From SIG437 sp045648985 (GTDB lineage: Bacteria; Bacillota; Clostridia; UBA1381; UBA9506), in NCBI GenBank assembly GCA_045648985.1, contig JAZROZ010000022.1, forward strand, positions 1-24,983: 24,983 bases of DNA, written 5' to 3'. The translations under genes and the position numbers were made by a program. Below are positions 1 to 6,203 of the stretch, in pieces. Under the pieces are notes generated by a model. That model was not told the DNA's origin, did not search any database, and saw only the letters and a program-made list of their open reading frames with translations. Each line of letters starts with the position of its first letter. Within the stretch, counting starts at the first letter, position 1.

Positions 1-7
1 TGCTATA

Positions 8-69
8 AACAAACTTCACCTCTCGGTGTACAACAGTACACCTTCGGGTTCCCTGCGGTTCAGTTTGTT
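8..69 (+). repeat. Imperfect inverted repeat, possible RNA hairpin
   Basis: AACAAACT plus ACC (8-20) is mirrored by GGT plus AGTTTGTT (57-69), with a symmetric TC/TC internal loop. A second hairpin, GGTGTAC/GTACACC with an AACA loop (25-42), is nested inside. No gene overlaps it. It could be the 3' end of a transcript entering from the left or part of an intergenic repeat. I do not recognise a known RNA family here. Confidence 0.5.
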
Positions 70-76
70 CATTCTG

Positions 77-120
77 ACCTATTTTTTCCTATCCCAGCGG
101 GATGTAAAAAAGGAATAGGT
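77..120. repeat. Inverted repeat between hairpin element and terminator
   Basis: ACCTATT (77-83) pairs with AATAGGT (114-120), and ATCCC (91-95) pairs with GGGAT (99-103) around a 3-nt loop. The middle of the arms pairs only partly. It is palindromic and could fold on either strand. Together with 8-69 and the terminator it makes this 184-base gene-free stretch almost entirely hairpins. Confidence 0.45.
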
Positions 121-140
121 AATAGTGAATAAGTAAGGAA

Positions 141-186
141 AAGGAGCTGTAGCAAAATGAATTTCATTTTGCTACAGCCCTTTTTT
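141..186 (+). terminator. Strong rho-independent terminator, probably for a plus-strand gene left of the window
   Basis: GCTGTAGCAAAATGAA (146-161) is followed at once by its reverse complement (163-178). This gives a stem of at least 14 bp, then CC and a run of six T (181-186). The plus orientation is favoured because the T tract lies on that strand. The A-run on the other side means it may also weakly stop the minus-strand bofA transcript, which ends at 185. Confidence 0.85.
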
Positions 187-448
187 ATTTAAACATAAAT
201 GTTAATATTATTGTAAGTATCAGTCCGGGCAAGCCCAGGATGCCGCAAAGTGATGCGGTGACTATGTTTGTGGCGATTGAAAAGCCTGAAAAAGCCATAA
301 CCGAGTTAAATATTAAAAGTCCTGCCCAGCCGAGTGCGGAGTTAAGTAAGAGCCATATTATACTTTTTAGCGGTTTTATAAAAACTCTGCACAATATGAG
401 CACAATAACTGCTAAGATGGCATATGCCGCTATTTCCCAAAAGGTCAT
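185..448 (-). CDS. bofA: BofA-like pro-sigma-K processing inhibitor family protein
   Basis: An 87-residue hydrophobic protein with three probable membrane segments (about residues 5-25, 28-50 and 58-86). It keeps the family pattern of an N-S-A-x-G-W-A-G segment followed by T-A-S-L-x-G-I-L-G-L-P-G near the C terminus. In Bacillus, BofA sits in the outer forespore membrane and holds the SpoIVFB protease inactive until engulfment, delaying sigma-K activation. Its length matches the family. Its ATG overlaps the TGA of the upstream DUF2508 gene as ATGA (445-448), so the two are translationally coupled. The yaaL-bofA pairing is conserved in Firmicutes, usually behind recR, which is not present here. 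The fold and neighbour give the assignment. The sporulation role is inferred from the family. Confidence 0.82.
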   Translation of the reverse strand: MTFWEIAAYAILAVIVLILCRVFIKPLKSIIWLLLNSALGWAGLLIFNSVMAFSGFSIATNIVTASLCGILGLPGLILTIILTFMFK

Positions 449-780
449 ACGGCAGCACCTCTTTGTTGTGTTTTAGAAAAGAAATATACATCTAAAAATT
501 CATCATTTACCATATTTTCTCGCTTGGCAAGCGATAAATAGTAGTTAAGACGTGCTTCGGCGGCAGTCAGCTCGATTATGCAGCACTCTAAAAGCTTGTC
601 TTCTGTCGCATTTTCAAAGTGATTTCTTTTAAGTGCTACATCTCGCTTGGCTTCTTCAAGCGCCCAAAGAAAGTATGCTTTCTTTTTAGTTTCTACTTTG
701 GATAATTGCTTTTTTTCCAAATGCTCACGGCATTTTTTCACAATTCCCAAGCTTTTTTCGTTGATGCTTTGTAATATCAT
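445..780 (-). CDS. yaaL: DUF2508 (YaaL-like) family protein
   Basis: A 111-residue, charged, probably helical protein with no membrane segment. The central part (A-L-E-E-A-K-R, then H-F-E-N-A-T-E-D-K-L-L-E, then A-A-E-A-R-L-N-Y-Y-L) matches the DUF2508/YaaL pattern of a helix pair around an asparagine-containing turn. Family function is not established. The start at 780 is set by an AGGAGG site 6 nt upstream (788-793 on the plus strand). It lies directly before bofA and overlaps it by 4 bases, the usual arrangement. It is 15-20 residues longer at each end than the shortest family members. A TATAAT-like box lies at 810-815, but I see no convincing -35. Confidence 0.8.
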   Translation of the reverse strand: MILQSINEKSLGIVKKCREHLEKKQLSKVETKKKAYFLWALEEAKRDVALKRNHFENATEDKLLECCIIELTAAEARLNYYLSLAKRENMVNDEFLDVYFFSKTQQRGAAV

Positions 781-851
781 AACATTCCTCCTGAGTATTA
801 GTTACTAACATTATAAGCAGGGGGATATGAAAATATTACACTTTTTTGGAA

Positions 852-2720
852 TTAATCAAGTTCATAAACCATTGTAGCTTCGCCTGATGCATCTTTTAAC
901 AACTCGACTTCCATTTCTCTTGACTTTTTCCACTCTTTGCCTGCAATTTTTACACTTTCCATAAATCCAGGATAATTTTCTTCTAAGTATGAAACAGTGT
1001 GTGCGTACAAATCGTTAATACCTAAGAAAGCGTGACCTTCACTATCTTTACCCATATTTAATTGAATATCGATATTTATTGAGAATTCTTCCTGATATTC
1101 GAAAAGGTCGGCGTAGGAAAGTGCATCAATATCTTTTTTGAAATAATCTAAAAACTTTTCTATATCTACTTTTTTTCCAAGATTGACTTCTTCCTGTCTT
1201 CCGTCAATATAGCGGTTGCAGGAAATCCTGAGACTGTCAATTTCGTATTCTTTATTTCTGACATACGGGAACATATAGTCTTTAGCTTCGCTTGTGGAAA
1301 GTATTTCTAAAGCATCCTCGCGCGCTATAAGATATTCATAATATTTTGTCTGTCCGTTTTTTATCTTATATGAAATCGTAAAGAAGTTATACGCGTTTCT
1401 TACATCTTCGGGGGTGTTTGCGCTATAGAAATCTTCCTTTTTTGCGTTTAAATATTTTCCGTCTACTGCGTTTTTTTGAAGCTCTATTATAGACTCTATA
1501 TTTTCTATTTCACAAAAAGCTGCTGACTGCGAGCCTGAGCCGAAATATGTCGGCACTTCGCCATAAAGCCACGTAGAGTCAACGTATGTTCCTAAATATG
1601 CCTTTTCGACTTTTTCTATATCAGGAGTTTTTGTTCCAAAGCCCAGCACGTTAAAGGTTACGGCAAGGTAGAAAAGGACTAAAGCTACACAGAGTAAAAT
1701 CGCTTCCTTATAGTACTTAAAAATCTTGAACGATTTTATGAGAAGCATTTTTGCAATCGTGTACCCAATCAGTCCGAATATTATGAGTGCTATGACTGAA
1801 ACGTGCTCTGCTCCCTGGATTGCTTTTATCAGTGCTGTGCCTGAAAGGGATGCAAAAACTGAAACGCCAAATAAAAATATCGGTCTGACAAATTTAAATA
1901 CTACAATATCGCCACTTGTTTCAATATTCCTCTTTTTATAGGTAAGAACTGATATTATATAGGAAAAGAGTATATATCCGCCCATAAGTAAAAATTGCCA
2001 AAGCTCAATATCCTGAGCTTTTCCGTCTGCGGCTAAAACATAATGGAACGGAAGTATGTCTATAAGTGTGTTCATAACGGGGTTTAATGCAGTAGAAGTA
2101 TATGCATAAAGCCAGCCGTCAAAGAGTGCGGAGATAAGTCCTGCCGCACCGAGCGGAAGTGCTAATACAATATATGTAAATATAAATTGTGACACACTCT
2201 GACCTGTAAACATTCCAACAAATACGGAAAAGCTGTAAAATGCAAGTCCGTAGAGTAAGAACTGTCCGCACCATTTTAAAACGTGCATACAAGAAAAGAG
2301 CAGTCCGAAATCTGTAAACAGCGACATCGCCAAAAGTATGAGCGCACTTGCAATTACGGGAAGTGTAAAAAGGATTATTCCCGAAATATATGACGATGTG
2401 AAAAGTGCCGTTCTCTTTGGCGGCATTGAGTGGAGAAGTGTTGCGTATTTAGACGATTGTAAGAATCTGAACACGCATACTGCAATCAGTACAGATGCGG
2501 TAGGCACTAAAATGAGCATACCTGCGTCAGATGTAATTAACTGACCGAAGCGGTCGGGGAATTTTGTGACGCGTTCTATGTAATACTCAACATCCGTAAG
2601 TGCGATTCTAAGTATCGTCGCGATAAACAAAACTGCAAACATAAGTGCTGCTATCCACCAGTACAGCTTCAAGTTGTGTTTTATGATACCTTTATTAATA
2701 AAGGATGTTTTTGAAGTCAT
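852..2720 (-). CDS. ABC transporter permease
   Basis: A 622-residue membrane protein, the permease partner of the ATPase encoded just upstream. A cytoplasmic N terminus is followed by a first membrane segment at about residues 18-40. Further hydrophobic segments fill the first 270 residues and continue to about residue 360. A long soluble region of about 260 residues follows, rich in charged and aromatic residues, probably outside the cell. The layout resembles the large permeases paired with YtrA/GntR-controlled ATPases in Firmicutes. Substrate is unknown; relatives are linked to cell-envelope stress or antimicrobial peptide resistance. The ATG at 2720 has AGGAGG eight bases upstream and overlaps the 3' end of the ATPase gene by 26 bases, so translation is coupled. 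No clear terminator follows before yaaL. Confidence 0.85.
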   Translation of the reverse strand: MTSKTSFINKGIIKHNLKLYWWIAALMFAVLFIATILRIALTDVEYYIERVTKFPDRFGQLITSDAGMLILVPTASVLIAVCVFRFLQSSKYATLLHSMPPKRTALFTSSYISGIILFTLPVIASALILLAMSLFTDFGLLFSCMHVLKWCGQFLLYGLAFYSFSVFVGMFTGQSVSQFIFTYIVLALPLGAAGLISALFDGWLYAYTSTALNPVMNTLIDILPFHYVLAADGKAQDIELWQFLLMGGYILFSYIISVLTYKKRNIETSGDIVVFKFVRPIFLFGVSVFASLSGTALIKAIQGAEHVSVIALIIFGLIGYTIAKMLLIKSFKIFKYYKEAILLCVALVLFYLAVTFNVLGFGTKTPDIEKVEKAYLGTYVDSTWLYGEVPTYFGSGSQSAAFCEIENIESIIELQKNAVDGKYLNAKKEDFYSANTPEDVRNAYNFFTISYKIKNGQTKYYEYLIAREDALEILSTSEAKDYMFPYVRNKEYEIDSLRISCNRYIDGRQEEVNLGKKVDIEKFLDYFKKDIDALSYADLFEYQEEFSINIDIQLNMGKDSEGHAFLGINDLYAHTVSYLEENYPGFMESVKIAGKEWKKSREMEVELLKDASGEATMVYELD

Positions 2721-3594
2721 AGCCTTTTCCTCCTAACTCGTAGATAAATACTTCCTCTAAAGAAAGTGGAATTAAATCCGCTAAAACGGGATTATACTTT
2801 TTGACCTTTTCTGATATTTCATCACCCAAGCCGCGAATTATATACGTTTTTACGCGGCCTGATTTGCTTTCGTGCAGTATATCAAACTCATCACAAAAAC
2901 CGTCGGGAGTTTCGCCGGAAAAAGCAATCTGCAGCTTGTGAGTATCGCTTTTCATATCATCAAGCGGCTTTTCTAAAAGTACGTTTCCTAAGTGCAGAAT
3001 TCCAACGTGGTCGCACACGTCTTCAAGCTCTCTTAAGTTGTGGCTTGAGATTAAGACGGTAACGCTGCGCTCTGTGACCTCCTTTAATATAATGCTCCAG
3101 ACTGTTCTTCGCATAACGGGGTCTAAGCCATCGACAGGCTCATCCATTATGATTATCTCAGGCTCTGCCGAGATACATATCCAGAACGCCACCTGCTTTT
3201 GCATACCTTTTGAGAGCTTAGCCACACGTTTCTTTTTGTCTATTGCAAATATTTTTGAAAGCTCGTTAAATTTATCCCAGTTAAAGCCTTTGTATATGGA
3301 CGCATAGAATTTTGCCATATCGAGTGCAGAAAACGTCGGCGGAAAATACAAATCATCGGGGATATAAACCATCTTCTGTTTTATATCGTAATTATCGTAA
3401 ACAGGCTCGCTGCCAATTAATACGCTTCCGCTGTTTTGCTTATATATTCCCATTATGTGCTTGATTATGGTAGTTTTACCGCTTCCGTTAGGACCGACAA
3501 GTCCGTAAACGCTTCCTTTATTAATATGAAGGCTTACATTATCCAAAGCCTTGTGGTCGTCAAAGCATTTTGTAACATTTTCTATTTTAATCAT
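2695..3594 (-). CDS. ABC transporter ATP-binding protein
   Basis: A 299-residue nucleotide-binding subunit that powers the permease encoded immediately downstream. Visible motifs are Walker A G-P-N-G-S-G-K-T (residues 34-41), signature L-S-K-G-M (127-131), Walker B ending in D-E-P (151-153), D-loop G-L-D-P (156-159) and switch histidine H185. The Q-loop position reads Y-I-P-D-D rather than carrying the usual glutamine, a variation common in the YtrB/BcrA-like exporter branch. The last 80 residues form an accessory C-terminal domain. Its ATG lies inside the end of the GntR gene (8-base overlap), and its own end overlaps the permease start, so the three genes form one operon. Direction of transport and substrate cannot be read from the sequence; export is the family expectation. 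Confidence 0.92.
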   Translation of the reverse strand: MIKIENVTKCFDDHKALDNVSLHINKGSVYGLVGPNGSGKTTIIKHIMGIYKQNSGSVLIGSEPVYDNYDIKQKMVYIPDDLYFPPTFSALDMAKFYASIYKGFNWDKFNELSKIFAIDKKKRVAKLSKGMQKQVAFWICISAEPEIIIMDEPVDGLDPVMRRTVWSIILKEVTERSVTVLISSHNLRELEDVCDHVGILHLGNVLLEKPLDDMKSDTHKLQIAFSGETPDGFCDEFDILHESKSGRVKTYIIRGLGDEISEKVKKYNPVLADLIPLSLEEVFIYELGGKGYDFKNILY

Positions 3595-3955
3595 TTTCTG
3601 TGCTCCTTTCTATCTTTTCTATTATTTCTTCTTTAGTAACACCGAGATATAAAAGCTCGTCTATAAGTGCCGTAATTTCAGTAAAAAGCTTTTGCTTTTT
3701 TTCTGTGCTTTCGCTGTCAGGCGGCTCTGAAACGAAAGTGCCTTTTCCCTTGACAGAGTAGATATATCCCTCCGCTTCAAGCTCTTTATATGCACGTTGA
3801 ATGGTGTTGGGGTTAATTGCAAGCTCTGCCGCAAGCTCACGAACAGGCGGTATTTTTTCGTCCTTACTTAAAATTCCGTGAATTATCAGGTTTTTAAATC
3901 CGTCTTTTATCTGCTCGTAAATAGGCCGTGCATCACGATAGTCGATGTTAATCAA
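3587..3955 (-). CDS. GntR-family transcriptional regulator (YtrA-like), TTG start
   Basis: A 122-residue regulator with a winged helix at about residues 10-75. The motif P-P-V-R-E-L-A, then N-P-N-T-I-Q-R-A-Y-K-E-L-E, and the wing K-G-K-G-T-F-V are typical of GntR. The C-terminal tail is short and helical, as in the YtrA subfamily, with no ligand-binding domain of the FadR or HutC type. I chose the TTG at 3955 because GGAGG lies seven bases upstream and the family begins at this I-N-I-D-Y position. A longer reading to 4027 would put the start upstream of the predicted transcription start. It is the first gene of an operon with the ABC genes and probably represses it through the palindrome at 3969-3995. 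The inducer is unknown. Confidence 0.88.
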   Translation of the reverse strand: MINIDYRDARPIYEQIKDGFKNLIIHGILSKDEKIPPVRELAAELAINPNTIQRAYKELEAEGYIYSVKGKGTFVSEPPDSESTEKKQKLFTEITALIDELLYLGVTKEEIIEKIERSTEND

Positions 3956-3968
3956 GATATCACCTCCA

Positions 3969-3995
3969 AAGTGTACTAGTTGTATTAATACACTT
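3969..3995 (-). promoter_or_regulatory. Candidate operator for the GntR-ABC operon
   Basis: AAGTGTA (3969-3975) and TACACTT (3989-3995) form a perfect 7-bp inverted repeat with a 13-bp spacer, and the inner bases are partly palindromic too. The site lies between the -10 box and the ribosome binding site of the GntR gene, where a bound repressor would block transcription. Palindromes of this kind are typical of YtrA-subfamily autoregulation. Binding is inferred. Confidence 0.6.
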
Positions 3996-3998
3996 CGT

Positions 3999-4027
3999 AT
4001 TGTATACTGAGAAGAAATATTTGTCAA
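3999..4027 (-). promoter_or_regulatory. Sigma-A type promoter of the GntR-ABC operon
   Basis: Read on the minus strand, TTGACA (4027-4022), a 17-bp spacer and TACAAT (4004-3999). Transcription would start near 3992, inside the palindrome and about 35 bases before the TTG start codon. Confidence 0.85.
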
Positions 4028-4138
4028 TAGGAAATTTAAAAATTTTTTGAAAATTTAGTATATAAAAAAATCACTACACAATATATTGTATATTGCAGGA
4101 ATATTTCAAAAAAAATAAAAGTTTTTTACAAAAAACTA

Positions 4139-4167
4139 TTGCAAAACGTATAATTTTAAAGTATAAT
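4139..4167 (+). promoter_or_regulatory. Promoter of the dcw cluster
   Basis: TTGCAA (4139-4144), a 17-bp spacer and TATAAT (4162-4167). Transcription would start about position 4174, just before the direct repeats of the MraZ box, giving a leader of about 65 bases before mraZ. Confidence 0.8.
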
Positions 4168-4174
4168 AGTAGTG

Positions 4175-4203
4175 AAATGGTGGAAAATGGTGTGAAATGG
4201 TGT
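4175..4203 (+). promoter_or_regulatory. MraZ box: three 10-bp direct repeats
   Basis: AAATGG begins at 4175, 4185 and 4195, each followed by TG(G/T), so the three copies repeat exactly one helical turn apart. MraZ is known to bind tandem TGG-containing repeats at the start of its own operon in Escherichia coli and Mycoplasma. The position, directly after the -10 box and upstream of mraZ, fits autorepression of the dcw cluster. Binding here is inferred. Confidence 0.82.
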
Positions 4204-4238
4204 AAACCATTTTAAAATAGTACAAAGGTGGTGAGAGA

Positions 4239-4670
4239 ATGTTCATAGGCGAATTTTGTCATACTCTTGACGAAAAGGGCAGAGTTTTTATGCCTGCTAA
4301 GTTCCGTGAGGAGCTGTCAGGCGGTATGATTGCAACAATTGGTATTGACAAGTGTATCTTCGTTTATACAAAAGAAGAGTTCTCTCACTTCAGAGCAAAA
4401 CTTGATGCCGCATCCATCACAAACAAAGAAGCAAGAAAATTCTCAAGATTTTTCTATGGCTTTGCTGCAGAGTGCGAGTGCGATAAGCAGGGAAGAATAA
4501 TGCTGACTCCTGAGCTTCGCAGCTATGCAGGGATTGAAAAGGAAGTAACTATTGTCGGTGTTTCAACAAGAATTGAAATATGGAATGCGGCTAAGTGGAA
4601 CGAAGACAATAACTTAGATGACTTTGATATGGACGAGCTTGCTTCTAATATGGAGCAGTACGGTCTGTAA
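4239..4670 (+). CDS. mraZ: Transcriptional regulator MraZ
   Basis: A 143-residue DNA-binding protein made of two AbrB-like (SpoVT-AbrB) halves. The first half opens M-F-I-G-E-F-C-H-T-L-D-E-K-G-R and continues with the P-A-K-F-R-E motif. The second repeats the D-x-Q-G-R-I pattern at about residues 86-92. The length is normal for the family. MraZ forms a ring-shaped oligomer that binds direct repeats upstream of its own gene and controls the dcw cluster; the matching repeats lie at 4175-4203. The start follows an AGGTGGTGAG site and matches the family N terminus. It is the first gene of the cluster, 12 bases before rsmH. Confidence 0.97.
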   Translation: MFIGEFCHTLDEKGRVFMPAKFREELSGGMIATIGIDKCIFVYTKEEFSHFRAKLDAASITNKEARKFSRFFYGFAAECECDKQGRIMLTPELRSYAGIEKEVTIVGVSTRIEIWNAAKWNEDNNLDDFDMDELASNMEQYGL

Positions 4671-4682
4671 AGGGGCGGGGAT

Positions 4683-5615
4683 ATGGAATTTTATCATGTG
4701 CCTGTCTTAAAAGGTGAATGTATAGGAGCTTTAAATATTAAAGACGGCGGCATTTATGCAGACGGAACACTTGGCGGCGGGGGTCATAGCTTTGAGATTT
4801 GCAAGACCTTAAATCAAACGGGTCGCCTGATTGGAATTGACCAGGACATAAACGCAATAAATGCGGCAAAAGAAAGACTGAAAGAGTTTAATAACGTATC
4901 TTTTGTAAATTCAAACTTTAAGAATATAAAACAGATTTTAACTGATTTAGATATTCCATCGCTTGACGGTGTGCTTTTAGACCTGGGAGTTTCGTCACAT
5001 CAATTAGATACTAAAGAACGAGGTTTTTCGTATCAGCACGATGCAGAACTCGATATGCGAATGGATACTCGCCAGAGCTTTTCTGCGTATGACGTTGTGA
5101 ATGAATATTCAAAGGAAAAGCTTGAGGACATAATTTTTGCATACGGCGAGGAGCGTTGGGCAAAGAGAATTGCAGAGTTTATCGTAGAAGAAAGAAAAAA
5201 TGCTCCGATTAAAACTACTTTAGAGTTTGTAAATATCATAAAAAAAGCGGTGCCGCACGGCGCAAGAAAAGATGGTCCGCATCCTGCAAAAAGAACATTT
5301 CAGGCAATCAGGATTGAAGTAAACGGAGAGCTTAGTCTTTTAAAGCAGGCGATAGAAGACTTTGCAGAGTGCTTAGCACCTAAAGGCAGACTTTGTGTTA
5401 TCACATTCCATTCGTTAGAAGACAGAATTGTTAAAAACGTATTTTCAGAGCTGGCTTCGGGATGCGTATGTCCCAAAGATTTTCCCGTTTGCGTTTGCGG
5501 AAAACAGCCGTTCGGCAAAATCATAACAAAAAAGCCGATAGTGGCTACAGATGATGAGCTTGCCATAAATCCACGCGCAAGGAGCGCTAAATTAAGAGTA
5601 TTTGAAAAATATTGA
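4683..5615 (+). CDS. rsmH: 16S rRNA (cytosine-1402-N4)-methyltransferase RsmH
   Basis: A 310-residue S-adenosylmethionine-dependent methyltransferase, formerly MraW, which methylates N4 of C1402 in the decoding centre of the small ribosomal subunit. The N terminus Y-H-V-P-V-L is characteristic. The SAM-binding motif D-G-T-L-G-G-G-G-H-S lies at about residues 28-37. Further on come L-L-D-L-G-V-S-S-x-Q-L-D, the H-P-A-K-R-T-F-Q-A-I-R-I-x-V-N-x-E motif, and C-V-I-T-F-H-S-L-E-D-R near residue 245. The C-terminal N-P-R-A-R-S-A-K-L-R end is complete. Its usual place is second in the dcw cluster, and it has no direct role in wall synthesis. The upstream Shine-Dalgarno (GGGGCGGGGA) is imperfect. Confidence 0.97.
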   Translation: MEFYHVPVLKGECIGALNIKDGGIYADGTLGGGGHSFEICKTLNQTGRLIGIDQDINAINAAKERLKEFNNVSFVNSNFKNIKQILTDLDIPSLDGVLLDLGVSSHQLDTKERGFSYQHDAELDMRMDTRQSFSAYDVVNEYSKEKLEDIIFAYGEERWAKRIAEFIVEERKNAPIKTTLEFVNIIKKAVPHGARKDGPHPAKRTFQAIRIEVNGELSLLKQAIEDFAECLAPKGRLCVITFHSLEDRIVKNVFSELASGCVCPKDFPVCVCGKQPFGKIITKKPIVATDDELAINPRARSAKLRVFEKY

Positions 5616-5637
5616 TAAAAATATTTAAGGAGTGAAT

Positions 5638-6138
5638 ATGATGAGCAGAAGTAATCTTGCATTCGAGCAGAAAGAGTTTTTTACTGCTGATGAAATTCGT
5701 TATTCAAATTTAAGAATAAAAACATCACAGACTGCGCCCTCTATGCCTTTAGAAGAAAAGACGGTTAAGGCAAAGGCTTCAAAAAAACAGAAGCGCTCTT
5801 CAGCATTTGCTATGGGTATTTTAGTAGTAATGGCTTTTTTGGTGCTTTGCCGCGGTGCTATGATAACAGAAAAATATGATAAACTGGAAGAAAAGAAAGC
5901 ATATTTAGAGCAGCTCCAGACAACAAATCAAAAGCTCCAGATAGAAATTGACAGCGCTTTGAGTCTTAAAAACGTTGAAGATGCTGCAGTTACTAAGCTT
6001 AATATGGCAAGACCTGAAAAAAATCAGACTGTCTATATCAAAATTCAGCAGGACGGAGTAGTGGAAAAGACTGACAATTCTTCACCTACTAAAGCTGTGA
6101 CAAACTTTTTGGGAATGCTCAAGGCATATTTAGACTAG
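5638..6138 (+). CDS. ftsL: FtsL-like cell division protein
   Basis: A 166-residue bitopic membrane protein at the ftsL position. About 60 basic, low-complexity residues are followed by one membrane segment (about residues 58-76, G-I-L-V-V-M-A-F-L-V-L). Next comes an extracytoplasmic coiled coil rich in K, L, E and Q (about 82-115) and a tail with the N-M-A-R-P-E-K-N-Q-T-V-Y-I motif typical of the FtsL/DivIC family. FtsL links FtsQ/DivIB and DivIC to the FtsW-PBP septal synthase. The cytoplasmic part is longer than in Bacillus FtsL. AAGGAG at 5627-5632 is 5 bases before the ATG at 5638; a second ATG at 5641 is equally possible. A GTG at 5632 lies inside the ribosome binding site and is unlikely. 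Confidence 0.87.
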   Translation: MMSRSNLAFEQKEFFTADEIRYSNLRIKTSQTAPSMPLEEKTVKAKASKKQKRSSAFAMGILVVMAFLVLCRGAMITEKYDKLEEKKAYLEQLQTTNQKLQIEIDSALSLKNVEDAAVTKLNMARPEKNQTVYIKIQQDGVVEKTDNSSPTKAVTNFLGMLKAYLD

Positions 6139-6203
6139 AACAAACTATATATTATAGTAAGGAATGATTAAGATTTTTTAGTATTGAGGGGAGCAGGCGC
6201 GCT

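Noticed and set aside
3956..4027. Extended N terminus of the GntR regulator from an ATG at 4027
   Set aside because: It would start at the -35 box, upstream of the predicted transcription start, and the added residues are not family-like. GGAGG points to the TTG at 3955.
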